From Aquificota bacterium (GTDB taxonomy: Bacteria; Aquificota; Aquificia; Aquificales; Aquificaceae): 44,143 nucleotides of DNA. The translations under genes were made by a program, and so were the position numbers. Below the pieces are notes generated by a model, which made no database searches, was not told the origin of the DNA, and saw only the letters and a program-made list of their open reading frames with translations. Positions 1 through 11,564 of this stretch are shown one piece after another. Numbering within the stretch: the stretch's first letter is position 1; every line of letters starts with the position of its first letter. The stretch covers positions 1 to 44,143 of the forward strand of contig JAADEH010000011.1 of assembly GCA_013153495.1 (NCBI GenBank), read 5' to 3'.

Positions 1-90
1 AAATACAGGGACTACGAGGACTACGCAAACCAGATGAACATGCCTATATTAAAGCTATGGCAGTTAAAGTATATTCTAAGGAGGCTTTAG
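1..90 (+). CDS. 3' end of an upstream gene, function unknown
   Basis: Frame 1 is open from the window edge through 29 codons and ends at TAG (88-90). The visible tail is rich in Tyr, Asp, Leu and Arg (it starts KYRDYEDYANQMN and ends LKYILRRL). This is too little to assign a family. The next gene starts at 57 inside this frame, giving a 34-nt overlap that suggests one transcript. Confidence 0.5.
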   Translation, partial: KYRDYEDYANQMNMPILKLWQLKYILRRL

Positions 91-404
91 CACCTGACTA
101 CCGCACTATGGTTCTTGAGTTTGAAAATGTTCCCTTCGACCTTCAGAAACAGAGGGAGCTTATCTACGAGTATGGTGTGGAAGATGACGAGATAACTAAG
201 ATGGCAGATAAGTTTCTACTTATAGACCTCGACCACTTTCTCAAAAACTCTCCCAAGTGGCACGGCTTTAAGATTGAGGACGACCCAAACCAGCCCTTAG
301 AAAAGTGGTGGTGGCATCTTAACAAAATTGCCAAGGGAGAATTTCCCGTAGAAAAACTCCCGGAACATTTGAGGGATATATATAGGGAAATGTATCTGAG
401 ATAA
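57..404 (+). CDS. Hypothetical protein, 115 aa
   Basis: I do not recognise this protein. It is acidic and soluble-looking, with no signal peptide or membrane segment. Visible landmarks are a hydrophobic stretch with several Asp (FLLIDLDHFL, about residues 53-62) and a tryptophan cluster (EKWWWHL, about 82-88). ATG 57 lies inside the end of the preceding reading frame and has no clear Shine-Dalgarno sequence, so translation probably depends on the upstream gene. The downstream gene is convergent, leaving 11 nt between stops. It may be an accessory subunit of whatever complex is encoded upstream, but nothing in the window tests this. Confidence 0.6.
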   Translation: MAVKVYSKEALAPDYRTMVLEFENVPFDLQKQRELIYEYGVEDDEITKMADKFLLIDLDHFLKNSPKWHGFKIEDDPNQPLEKWWWHLNKIAKGEFPVEKLPEHLRDIYREMYLR

Positions 405-415
405 ACCTATACGCT

Positions 416-883
416 TCAAGCACCTCCGCAGTCGGTCTCTTCCTGAAAGAAGTTCAGAAGTTTTATAGTTCTGTCTCCTCTAACAAGCTCTATCACGGTT
501 CCCTCTTCTTCTTCGTAACAGGCAGTTCCACCGTTGACGAAAAACTCAAAGGCTCTAAGTTGGTGATTTCCCACCTGCCACACCTCTCTGTAAGCCCAAC
601 CCGTAAGGGTTTCGTTATCTCCCGTTTCCTTACTGTAAGGAGACAGACTTTCCATAACCTTCCTCTCCGCATCGACACCCCTTATCCCAAAAACGACACC
701 GTCCTTTCCGTCGGGAGAGTTATCGTATAGGAGGGTAAAGCTAAGGTCAGGACAGTCCACCTTGAGAGTTCCGTATTTTCCTACGGGGTCGTTTGCCACT
801 TTGCAGGAGTTTACCTTGCTCACCTCAACGGTAGAAGAGCAGGATAGAGCCAGCGCAAAAAGCCCTGCGTAAATGACTTTCAT
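416..883 (-). CDS. Putative lipoprotein, 155 aa
   Basis: ATG at 883 is preceded by AGGTGATG and opens a short signal peptide ending in LALSC (about residues 11-15), a plausible lipobox with Cys15 as the lipidated residue. An earlier in-frame GTG at 892 would add three residues and is less likely. The mature part is predicted soluble and has three further Cys (for example TACYEEE and TDCGGA near the C-terminus) that could form disulfides. I recognise no domain. The gene diverges from the lipoate ligase gene across about 60 bp. Lipoprotein assignment is from the motif alone. Confidence 0.6.
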   Translation of the reverse strand: MKVIYAGLFALALSCSSTVEVSKVNSCKVANDPVGKYGTLKVDCPDLSFTLLYDNSPDGKDGVVFGIRGVDAERKVMESLSPYSKETGDNETLTGWAYREVWQVGNHQLRAFEFFVNGGTACYEEEEGTVIELVRGDRTIKLLNFFQEETDCGGA

Positions 884-918
884 CACCATCACCTTTAAAT
901 ATAAGCCTTACACTCTTG

Positions 919-924
919 TATAAT
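919..924 (+). promoter_or_regulatory. Candidate -10 box (TATAAT) for the lipoate ligase gene
   Basis: A perfect TATAAT lies 21 nt before ATG 946. The intervening leader carries GAGGAGG (931-937), so this gene appears to have a normal Shine-Dalgarno leader, unlike many others in the window. No strong -35 is visible; TTTAAA at 894-899 would give a 19-nt spacer. Confidence 0.45.
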
Positions 925-945
925 TCCTCAGAGGAGGACGGGAAT

Positions 946-3153
946 ATGTGGAGAGTTGTATATACAGGTCAGAGACCCCACAACGAGAACATTGCCCTCG
1001 ACGAGATAATGCTCAATTTAAAAGCGGAAGGCAAAATCCCCAACACCATAAGGTTCTTGCAGTTTAAACCTGAGTGCGTCCTCATAGGATACCACCAGGC
1101 AATAGAGCAGGAGGTCAGGGAAGAATACACCTCCCGTGAGGGAATTGAGGTAGGAAGGAGGATTACGGGGGGAGGAGCGATATACTTTGACGAGACCCAG
1201 ATAGGCTGGGAGGTCATAGCGGACAGAAAAGACTTCGGAAACCTGAGCTACGAAGAGATAACCGCTAAGATATGCACCGCAGCTGCAAAGGCTCTCCAAA
1301 AGCTCGGGGTGAATGCCCAGTTCAGACCCAGAAACGACATAGAGGTAGAGGGCAAGAAGATTTCGGGAACTGGAGGAGTGTTTGAGGGAAGTGCATTCCT
1401 CTATCAGGGAACGGTCTTGGTAGATTTCAACGTGGAGCGTATGCTCAAGTCTCTCCAAATTCCCGTTGAGAAGCTCACCTCCAAAGGCATAAAGGCTGCG
1501 GAGGACAGGGTAACCTGGCTAAAGAGGGAGCTGGGGAGAGTTCCCGACAAGGAGGAAATATTTAAAGCCTTCGTGGAAGCCTTTGAAGAAGAGTTTGGTA
1601 TAAAGACCCAGTGGGGTGAGCTTACGGAGGAAGAGGAGAGATTACTTGAAGAAAAGAAGGACTACTTCAAGAGCGAGGAGTGGGTCTATCACGTCAAGCG
1701 TGCTCCCGAAAGCTCCGAGGTTCTCTTCGGCATATACAGGTGTCCGGGGGGAACCTTCAGGGTATCCGCAAAGGTAGATACCGAAAGAAACCTGCTTCAG
1801 CAGGTCGTTATAAACGGAGATTTCTTCGTAAACCCCAAAAGGCTCATATACGACCTCGAAGCTTACCTCAAACACACACCTATCCAAGATGTGGAAAAGA
1901 GAATTAGGGAGTTTTTCAAAAACAGGGAGTTTGAGAGCGTTAATCTCACCGTTGACGACTTTGTGGAAGCGGTGATGTTCCCTTTAAGGAAGCTTGAGGC
2001 TCAGGACCTCGGGCTTAAAAAAAAAGAGCTGAATAAGGTAATAGGCTCAATAGGTGGGTCCCTGAAGGAGAACATCAAAAAGGCTAAGGTCATGCTCCTG
2101 CCCTACTGTGCCAAGCCAGCCTGGTGCGATTACAGACACACCGACGACTGCGGTGAGTGCGGTGGATGCACGGTGGGAGACCTCTACCGCATGGCATACG
2201 AGAGGGGAATGATACCCATAACGATAACGAGTTTTGAGATGCTCCGGGACACCCTCCAGTGGTGTGCTAAGAACGGATACACCTACATAGGACACTGTTG
2301 TTATGAGTTTTACGAAAAGCGCTACGAGATATTCAGAAAGGCAAAGGAGTGGGGAGCAAACGGAGTTCTCATAGACATAATAGGGACGACCTGCTACGAC
2401 CTCGGTGTTGAAGAGGAAGAGAAAGCCTACCACGGAGAGTTTCAGGTAGAGCTTGACCTCTTTGTGGAGGACTCGGCAAAACTCCTCTCTTTGAAGGAGA
2501 AGGTGGAGGACCATCATCAGAGGGAAAAGAGGGAGAGACCCCAGCCTGCGGACCCCCTCAAGGATTTCATACCCGAATACTACAAAATACCCAAGGTGGT
2601 CTCCGGTCCCGAGGAGGACAAGACGAGGCTCCCCATAGTGAAGGAGCAGGACAAGAATGTGGGTTTCATAAAGGGAGAGAAGGTAGCTTACGAGGAAGCC
2701 CTTGAAGAGGCTGTGAGACTGATTTTGGAGGCTCAAAGACCCACCATAGTGGTGGGACCTCTCGTTTTGTGGAGCTGGAACGAAGAGAGCAGAAGGAAAG
2801 CGGAGTTTGTAAAAAAGCTCACGGAGCTTTTCCCTAACCTGAACGTCCACATACTCCCCGATTACAGACCCAAGAACAAGAACTTTGATCCCGCAAGGGA
2901 GATAGACCCTCCCAACCCCCACATATCCATACTTCACGGAAAGCACGACCTCACCCTCATGATAGGTGTTCACTGCTACAGGACGGACTTTGTAATAAGG
3001 CTACTCAAAAAGCACACCGACACCAAGATAATTACCCTCTGCAACCTATACGGACACCCAGATGCGGACGTTTCCCTGAGCGGAATGAACCCACAGAAGT
3101 TGGAGGCACTCGTCAGGATGTTGCAAAGCTTTCAAAAACTTCCTCAAGCTTAG
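946..3153 (+). CDS. Lipoate-protein ligase fused to a DUF116-like Cys-rich domain
   Basis: 735 aa from ATG 946, chosen because GAGGAGG lies 8 nt upstream; an earlier TTG at 916 is unlikely. Residues 1 to about 235 match the LplA catalytic fold, with RRITGGGAIY (71-80) for lipoate binding and the KKISGTGG segment (137-144) holding the catalytic lysine. About 250-350 resemble the LplA C-terminal accessory domain (INGDFFVNP). About 385-525 resemble DUF116, with Cys388, 394, 402, 405 and 408, a HCC at 450-452 and Cys483, possibly for metal or Fe-S. About 580-735 look like a Rossmann-type domain (IVVGPLVLW) of unknown role. Ordinary LplA proteins are about 330 aa. The enzyme should adenylate lipoate and attach it to lipoyl-domain proteins. 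The extra domains have no role I can assign. Confidence 0.85.
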   Translation: MWRVVYTGQRPHNENIALDEIMLNLKAEGKIPNTIRFLQFKPECVLIGYHQAIEQEVREEYTSREGIEVGRRITGGGAIYFDETQIGWEVIADRKDFGNLSYEEITAKICTAAAKALQKLGVNAQFRPRNDIEVEGKKISGTGGVFEGSAFLYQGTVLVDFNVERMLKSLQIPVEKLTSKGIKAAEDRVTWLKRELGRVPDKEEIFKAFVEAFEEEFGIKTQWGELTEEEERLLEEKKDYFKSEEWVYHVKRAPESSEVLFGIYRCPGGTFRVSAKVDTERNLLQQVVINGDFFVNPKRLIYDLEAYLKHTPIQDVEKRIREFFKNREFESVNLTVDDFVEAVMFPLRKLEAQDLGLKKKELNKVIGSIGGSLKENIKKAKVMLLPYCAKPAWCDYRHTDDCGECGGCTVGDLYRMAYERGMIPITITSFEMLRDTLQWCAKNGYTYIGHCCYEFYEKRYEIFRKAKEWGANGVLIDIIGTTCYDLGVEEEEKAYHGEFQVELDLFVEDSAKLLSLKEKVEDHHQREKRERPQPADPLKDFIPEYYKIPKVVSGPEEDKTRLPIVKEQDKNVGFIKGEKVAYEEALEEAVRLILEAQRPTIVVGPLVLWSWNEESRRKAEFVKKLTELFPNLNVHILPDYRPKNKNFDPAREIDPPNPHISILHGKHDLTLMIGVHCYRTDFVIRLLKKHTDTKIITLCNLYGHPDADVSLSGMNPQKLEALVRMLQSFQKLPQA

Positions 3154-3679
3154 CTTTGAAGCCTTTTATAACCTTTGACTTTACTTCGGTCCGGGACTCA
3201 AGACATCCCTCGTCGTAGAGGGTGTATTCTCCCTTTTCAAGGACAAGAACCTCAACGCACTTCATTTCCGGATACACAATCCAAAACTCCTTCACTCCGA
3301 ATTTCTCATAAATAGCCTTCTTTCGAACCGTATCCCTTCCCAAGGTTGAAGGGGAAACGACCTCCACCACAAGGTCGGGGGCACCGTGTATAGCCTTGTC
3401 CTTAATTATATCGAGCCTGTCCTTGGACACGAAAACTATGTCCGGCTGAAGCACGTTATGCTCATCGAGAACCACATCTATGGGAGCGTCGAACACAACC
3501 CCGAGCCTTTTCCTTTTGACAAAATCCCACATCAAAAACTCTAAATTTCTCGATACTTCCTGATGGTAGGGCATGGGTGCGGGTGCCATCACGAGTTCCC
3601 CCTCCATCACCTCATATCTTTTATCGTCCGTGAGTTTCAGATAATCTTCATAACTCCAGACTTTTTCCTTTATGGTCAT
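3113..3679 (-). CDS. Uma2 family protein (DUF820, PD-(D/E)XK nuclease fold)
   Basis: 188 aa. The pattern fits the Uma2/DUF820 family: an N-terminal SYEDYLKLTDDKRYEVMEGEL, then QPDIVFV (about 78-84), then DLVVEVVSPST (about 102-112), followed by a basic helix with Lys. The Asp, the ExV and the downstream Lys resemble a PD-(D/E)XK core. Members are widespread in cyanobacteria and thermophiles, and their substrate is uncertain. The gene lies 10 nt downstream of feoB on the same strand. Its last 41 nt overlap the 3' end of the convergent lipoate ligase gene. Confidence 0.8.
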   Translation of the reverse strand: MTIKEKVWSYEDYLKLTDDKRYEVMEGELVMAPAPMPYHQEVSRNLEFLMWDFVKRKRLGVVFDAPIDVVLDEHNVLQPDIVFVSKDRLDIIKDKAIHGAPDLVVEVVSPSTLGRDTVRKKAIYEKFGVKEFWIVYPEMKCVEVLVLEKGEYTLYDEGCLESRTEVKSKVIKGFKAKLEEVFESFATS

Positions 3680-3689
3680 ACTCTAAAAT

Positions 3690-5780
3690 CTAAAGCAGTT
3701 TCATCAGATTGTAAACAACAAAGGCGGTCAGCCAGGCGGAAACGAAGCTATAAACTAAGAAAAGCGTAGCTCTCAGTTTACCTATCTCCCTGACCATAAC
3801 CGCAAAGGTTCCCAAGCAGGAGGTGTAGATGAGTATAAAAATCATAAAGGACATAGCAGAAGCGGGAGAAAAATCCTTCCTTATAAGGGACTTAAGGTTG
3901 TCTTCTTCCTCCTCTTCCACATGTAAAGAGACTATGCTGAGCGTCAGAACCGAGCTTACCGCATCTTTTATGGCGTTTCCGAAAGCTACAACCTGTTTCT
4001 TCAACGCTTCCGAGGGAGAAAACTCCTCCCCTTCTTCCGTCTGGATTGAACCCTGCTCTGCGGAGTATATGGTTCCCATCGAGCTTATGACTATCTCCCT
4101 TGCCAGAAATGCGGGTATAAGGGAAGTGGTAGCCTTCCAGTTGTCTATGCCTATGGGTTCGAATACGGGGACGAGTGCCCTTCCCACATGTCCCGCAACA
4201 CTTTCGGAAATGTTTTTAACTCCCGGGGGAACGTTCATCAAAAGCCATATGGCTATGGATGCACCGAATATTAGAGTTCCCGCTCTGTAAAGGAAGTCCT
4301 TTATGTGAACCCAAACTATCGTGATAACCGACCTGAGAGAAGGCATCCTGTATGGGGGGAGTTCCATAACGAAGTGGGACATAGAACCTTTATAGACGGT
4401 CTTTCTGAGCAAAAATCCCGTGAGGAGAGCAACCGCTATCCCGAGAAGGTATAGAAAGGTTATAACGAGAGCCGGATTATCCTTGAAAAAGATAGAGGCA
4501 AAGAAGGCAAAAACTACGAGCCTTGCGGGACAGCTCATAAAAGGTATCATCATTATCACCAGTATCTTGTCCCTCGTTGACTCCATAGTTCTCGTGGCAA
4601 CTATAGCTGGAACATTGCACCCGAACCCAAGTATGAGGGGAATAACGCTCTTGCCGTGAAGCCCTATTCGGTGCATGAAGCGGTCCATGAGAAAAGCTAC
4701 CCGGGGTATGTATCCCGACATTTCCAGGAAGGTAATAAAGAAGTAAAGGGTGGCTATCAGGGGAACAAAGGTCAGAACGAACCCCACACCACCCACGACA
4801 GCCTCCGAAAAGAAACGCAGAAACCACTCGGGAAAGTTCAAAGCCTTCAGAGCACCGTAACTGACGGGAGCAAGGAAGTCGTTTATAAATCCGTCTATCC
4901 AGTCCACGAAGGGAGAAGAAAAGTCGAAGGCAAACTTGAAGGTGAGATAAATAACACCTATAAATACGACAAAGCCCAAATAGGGATGCAGAACTATCCT
5001 GTCTATACTGTCGGTTATGTCCTTTGCAGAAACCCCCTTCCTTTTAACCACCTCCGCAAACAAGCCGTGAGCAAAAGCGTATCTCTCATCGCTCACCACA
5101 TCGTAAGCCTTCTTTCCCGTTTCCCTCTCCAATTCCTCCCTTATGTCGCTAAAAACAGGCTCCTCCAAAAGCATCCTTATGAGCTGGTGCTTGTTAAAGT
5201 CCTTAGCGCTCAGCCTCTCGTAAACTTTATCTAAAGCCCTTTCAAGTTCCTGCCCGTATATAACGGGTTTTGGTATGAGGTTCTTTTCGTAAGCTTCCAC
5301 AACGGCAGGCAGTATGTCCCTGACACCTACTCCCGTTCTGCCTATGGTCTTGACCGCTTTTACATTCAAAAGCTCTTCAATTCTTCTGTCGTCAACCTCT
5401 ATACCGAGCTTGTTAGCCTCATCTATCATGTTCAGAACTATCACCGTCGGCAGACCGAACTCCAAAAGCTCGGTGGTCAAGAGAAGGTTTCTCTCTATAT
5501 TTGGAGTATCTATGATGTTGAGGATTACGTCCGGCTTTTCCTCCTCTATGAACCCTACCGCTATCCTCTCGTCCTCCGAGACAGGCTCGAGGGTGTATAT
5601 ACCCGGCAGGTCAACGAAGTGAATTTCGTATTCCCCGAACTTTACAAAAGCCTCCTTCTTTTCTACCGTAACGCCTGGCCAGTTGCCTACCTTGAGAGAA
5701 GTTCCCGCTATGCGGTTTAAAATCGTGGTCTTTCCTACGTTCGGGTTTCCCGCTATGGCAACCTTTATAGTTTTCTTCAT
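3690..5780 (-). CDS. feoB: Ferrous iron transport protein B
   Basis: 696 aa inner-membrane Fe(II) transporter with an N-terminal G domain. G1 is GNPNVGKT (11-18), G3 DLPG (57-60) and G4 NMID (about 116-119). A helical bundle follows, then two Gate-type membrane regions (for example VIPLILGFGCNVPAI and FLAREIVISS) typical of FeoB. Length is near the family norm. It is the third gene of a minus-strand run feoA - putative porin - feoB, with 9 nt between the porin stop and the feoB start. AGGTGATGGT precedes the ATG. FeoB normally works with cytoplasmic FeoA, which is present here. Confidence 0.97.
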   Translation of the reverse strand: MKKTIKVAIAGNPNVGKTTILNRIAGTSLKVGNWPGVTVEKKEAFVKFGEYEIHFVDLPGIYTLEPVSEDERIAVGFIEEEKPDVILNIIDTPNIERNLLLTTELLEFGLPTVIVLNMIDEANKLGIEVDDRRIEELLNVKAVKTIGRTGVGVRDILPAVVEAYEKNLIPKPVIYGQELERALDKVYERLSAKDFNKHQLIRMLLEEPVFSDIREELERETGKKAYDVVSDERYAFAHGLFAEVVKRKGVSAKDITDSIDRIVLHPYLGFVVFIGVIYLTFKFAFDFSSPFVDWIDGFINDFLAPVSYGALKALNFPEWFLRFFSEAVVGGVGFVLTFVPLIATLYFFITFLEMSGYIPRVAFLMDRFMHRIGLHGKSVIPLILGFGCNVPAIVATRTMESTRDKILVIMMIPFMSCPARLVVFAFFASIFFKDNPALVITFLYLLGIAVALLTGFLLRKTVYKGSMSHFVMELPPYRMPSLRSVITIVWVHIKDFLYRAGTLIFGASIAIWLLMNVPPGVKNISESVAGHVGRALVPVFEPIGIDNWKATTSLIPAFLAREIVISSMGTIYSAEQGSIQTEEGEEFSPSEALKKQVVAFGNAIKDAVSSVLTLSIVSLHVEEEEEDNLKSLIRKDFSPASAMSFMIFILIYTSCLGTFAVMVREIGKLRATLFLVYSFVSAWLTAFVVYNLMKLL

Positions 5781-5789
5781 ACCATCACC

Positions 5790-6515
5790 TCAAAAAGCGA
5801 CCAAAACACCACCCAAAAAACCGTAATCCACAAAAGAAGGATGGTGAGTTAAAGTCTTATGAACGCCCAAGCTTATGTCCGTATTCTCACCCATGTGATA
5901 GACACAACCCAGGATTAAGTGAGTATCCGGAGTATTAACATCTCCACTTTCAGGTCTCAGAACCTTCAACTCAATCCCGTAAGAGAGAACATCTCTCAAA
6001 TCCTTCAGCACCCCGAGGGTAACCCCAAAAGAATCCCTAAGCTCCTCCACATGACCGGATTTTATGTATATGAGGTTTAAGTTGTAAATCATCCCATAGC
6101 TTTCGTGTTCCAATATAGCGTGGAAGTTTGCGGTCGTCTTACCGTAACCTATATCCTTACTACCAGTATCAAAGTTCATCTGGAACAAATACCCGAACCT
6201 CGTTGCACCTCCTCCATACACGCCCTTGAGGAACATACCCGCATCGTTCAACCCCTCCCTCGTCCTGCCGTCGTAGAACTTGCTGTAAGGGACATACAAA
6301 CCCCAATCCGTTCTATCGCTAAGTCCAACTGTAATTTGAAAGATGTAATCCTGATGGTAAGACCCGTCGTAGTAACGAAAGTAGGTAAAGTTGTTCTCCA
6401 CTTCAAAGCCGAACCTTTTACCCACGGTGGAAGCATCCTCTCCCATAAAGGGAAAAATAGAAAAGACCGCTTGCGCGGTGATTAAAAGAAAAACAAAAAT
6501 GAAACTCAGTCTCAT
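5790..6515 (-). CDS. Putative outer-membrane beta-barrel (porin-like) in the feo operon
   Basis: 241 aa with an N-terminal signal peptide (about residues 1-19, hydrophobic core FIFVFLLITAQAVF). The mature part alternates polar and aromatic residues in short strands and ends in a C-terminal Phe (GVLVAF), the classic outer-membrane barrel signature. The start of the mature region (GEDASTVGKRFGFEVENNF) and the DRTDWGLYVPY segment resemble the putative porins grouped with MetA-pathway-type transporters. It is wedged between feoA (6 nt upstream) and feoB (9 nt downstream). That position suggests, by inference, an outer-membrane route for ferrous iron. No search was possible. Confidence 0.6.
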   Translation of the reverse strand: MRLSFIFVFLLITAQAVFSIFPFMGEDASTVGKRFGFEVENNFTYFRYYDGSYHQDYIFQITVGLSDRTDWGLYVPYSKFYDGRTREGLNDAGMFLKGVYGGGATRFGYLFQMNFDTGSKDIGYGKTTANFHAILEHESYGMIYNLNLIYIKSGHVEELRDSFGVTLGVLKDLRDVLSYGIELKVLRPESGDVNTPDTHLILGCVYHMGENTDISLGVHKTLTHHPSFVDYGFLGGVLVAF

Positions 6516-6521
6516 TAGGAG

Positions 6522-6737
6522 TTACGATACCTCTATGAACTTAGCCAAGTCTCTGTCAATTATGAGCCTTGAATTGTTTAAACGGAGAAGGTAAACCCTT
6601 CCGTTTTTGAGAAGGAGCTTTGCCTTTTTACCCTCCTTGAGACCCATAGCGTATAGCTTTCTCACCATGGGGTTTTCTCTGTCTTTTATCTCTTTCACCG
6701 TGAATTCCTGACCGAGTTCGAGAGATTCCATGTTCAT
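6522..6737 (-). CDS. feoA: Ferrous iron transport protein A
   Basis: 71-aa SH3-like cytoplasmic protein of FeoA size. It has the expected pattern: a SLELGQEFTVKEI start, then MVRKLYAMGLKEGKKAKLL, then VYLLRLNNSRLIIDRDLA. The ATG at 6737 is preceded by GGAGGT with a 6-nt spacer and by a good sigma70-type promoter. It is first in the run feoA - porin - feoB. FeoA is thought to modulate FeoB through a direct contact. Confidence 0.93.
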   Translation of the reverse strand: MNMESLELGQEFTVKEIKDRENPMVRKLYAMGLKEGKKAKLLLKNGRVYLLRLNNSRLIIDRDLAKFIEVS

Positions 6738-6762
6738 ACCGCCACCTCCTCTTACTGATATT

Positions 6763-6791
6763 AAGATACAATCTCAAAATCTCCCTGTCAA
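6763..6791 (-). promoter_or_regulatory. Sigma70-type promoter of the feo operon
   Basis: On the minus strand, TTGACA (6786-6791) is followed by a 17-nt spacer and TATCTT (6763-6768). The expected start of transcription leaves a roughly 20-nt leader containing GGAGGT before feoA. This is the best -35/-10 pair in the window. I could not identify a convincing Fur operator over it. Confidence 0.65.
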
Positions 6792-6850
6792 GGGGAAACA
6801 GTTCCAAACCTTATCCCACATAATCCACATTAACAAAGTTGAGTCTCCCG

Positions 6851-6878
6851 TTGATAATTACAGAATTTTCCATATCTT
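6851..6878 (+). promoter_or_regulatory. Candidate promoter of the GGDEF/EAL gene
   Basis: TTGATA (6851-6856), a 16-nt spacer, then TATCTT (6873-6878). The box ends only 6 nt before ATG 6885, so the transcript would begin at or next to the start codon. No Shine-Dalgarno sequence is present. Confidence 0.5.
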
Positions 6879-6884
6879 TAAAAC

Positions 6885-8878
6885 ATGGATTTCCGCCTAC
6901 CCAATGCGGAAGACATAATAAGAGCAATCCCTACGGGTGCAATGCTTATAGACCTCAAGACCTTAAAAATACTGAAAGCAAATGCAACCGCAGAAGCCGT
7001 AATCGGCTTGAGTCCCTTAGAGAACAAACACCTCTGGGAAATCTTCTCCATAGGACTCGGCTATTCCCTGACCGAGAGACTCAGCGGATGCTTAAAAAGC
7101 GGGAAACCCTGCTCAGACATCTTTTATATCCAGAACAGGGAAGATAAGCGCCTCATACCCGTCGAGATTAGCCTCGGAACGCACAAAGACCTGTGGTCCG
7201 TATTGCTGATTAAGGACCTTACCTCCGCCACCGAAAGCGATTACGACAAACTAAAAAAGCTCTATTCCCTGCTCAGCAAGGTTAACCTCGTTGCCACGAC
7301 CGTAAGCGATGTGCGTATCCTTCTGGAGGAGATTACCGACATACTCGCCCGGAGCGGTATGTTCAGCTATGTGGGAATATTTTCCATTAAAGAGGACAAG
7401 CCAATAGCTGAAGCAGGCAAGAAGAACGACGACCTCGACACTCTGTGTTTCCCCCTCGGATGGGTCGAAAGGGAATACTATCTTATGATTTCCAAACCCA
7501 AAGACTCCCCCTTCTCACCCGAGGAAATAGACCTTCTCGGAGAGGTAGCACACGACCTATCCTACGGACTCAAGAGAATAAAGACCGAGAGCGAACTCGA
7601 AAAAATTACCCATACGGACCCACTTACTGGATTACCCAACAGGTCAAGCTTTATATCCTACGTAAGCAAGCTTTTGGAAAGGGTGAAAACCAGCAAAAAG
7701 TCCGTAGCTGTGGTCGTCGTAGATGTGGACAAGTTCAGCGAAGTAAATCAGGCTCTCGGACAGTCCGCAGGAGATAAGTTGCTGAGGAGCGTAGCCAGCT
7801 CACTCCTCTCCATAACGAGGAAGGGGGACTTCGTAGCAAGAACAGGCTCGGACGAGTTCAGCGTGGTGCTCGTATCCGGAGACCCCATGCTTGCGGTGAA
7901 CAGATTTCTGGAAAGACTCCGTGAAGAGTTCAGAAAGCCCATCAGAATAGGTTCGCACCACATATTTATAACCTTTTCCACGGGAGTATCCATATACCCG
8001 ATAGATGCGGAAGACGAGGAGAGCTTATACGCCAACGCCTCCGCTTCGGTGAAGGGAGCAAAATCTATGGGAGGAAACACCACCGTGTTCTTCTCAAAAA
8101 CGGTCATAAAGGCAACCGAAGCCTCTTTACAACTCAGAACCCAGCTCAGGCAGGCAATTGAAAGGGAAGAGTTCGTCCTATACTACCAGCCCAAAATAGA
8201 CCTAAAAACCGGAAAGGTGGTAGGCTCCGAAGCCCTGCTCAGGTGGTTAAGGGAGGGAGAAATCGTCCCACCCGCAAAGTTTTTGCCCGTTGTGGAAGAG
8301 GGAGAACTCATACACGAAATAGGTGAGCTTGTGATACGCAAAGCCTGCAAGCAGATTAAACTCTGGAGGTCAAAGGGTCTCAACATACCCGTTGCGATAA
8401 ACGTCTCTCCCTATCAGCTCAAAGCGAGACACTTTTCTCAGGCACTTCCCTTCAAGTTAACCGAGTGTGGAGAAGTGTCCGACCTCGTGGAAGTGGAAAT
8501 AACCGAATCCGCAATAATGGAAGACTACGCAAGAGCGGTAGAGTTTATAAAGAACCTCTCCGAGGTTGGTATAAGAACCTACATAGACGACTTCGGAACG
8601 GGATACTCTTCCCTCGCATACCTAAAGAGACTGCCCGTTTACGCTATAAAGATAGACAGGGAATTTATAAAGGACCTACCCCACGACAAAGAAAGCCTCG
8701 AAATAGTCAAAGCCATAGTATCCTTGGCAAAGAACTTCAACCTAAAGCTCGTAGCGGAGGGAGTGGAAACCCAAGAACAGGCAAAGATAGTGAGGGAGTT
8801 GGGATGCGACTACGCTCAGGGTTTTCTATTCTCACCGCCCGTTCCCCCGGAGGAGTTTGAAAAACTTGTGGAGGAGAG

Positions 8879-8888
<10 letters not shown>
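6885..8888 (+). CDS. PAS - GGDEF - EAL cyclic-di-GMP turnover protein
   Basis: 667 aa, no membrane segment. About 8-115 fit a PAS sensor and about 125-235 a GAF-like region. The GGDEF domain spans about 240-400 (THTDPLTGLPNR at 242-253), but its signature reads GSDEF (321-325) with the second Gly replaced by Ser, so cyclase activity is doubtful. The C-terminal EAL domain looks intact: SEALLRW, INVSPYQL, EITES, IDDFGTGYSS, KIDREF, AEGVE and AQGF supply the known metal and catalytic residues. The likely net activity is hydrolysis of c-di-GMP, with the GGDEF part possibly acting as a GTP-sensing module. The stop overlaps the PilZ gene start by 10 nt. Confidence 0.92.
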
Positions 8889-11553
<2,665 letters not shown>

Positions 11554-11564
11554 AGGAGGCATAC

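Noticed and set aside
2047-2973. Long minus-strand open frame (308 codons) opposite the lipoate ligase
   Set aside because: It is an antisense shadow of a well-supported gene and has no domain or ribosome site.
6811-6829. TTATCCCACA followed by TAATCCACA, resembling DnaA boxes, in the feoA/GGDEF intergenic gap
   Set aside because: Only two imperfect copies, no cluster and no AT-rich unwinding element, and the site is 12 kb from dnaA. It is too weak to call an origin.
6850-6880. Fur operator between feoA and the GGDEF/EAL gene
   Set aside because: Short GATAAT-like matches (TTGATAATTA) are present but no 19-bp palindrome could be built, and they fit the promoter of the divergent gene equally well.
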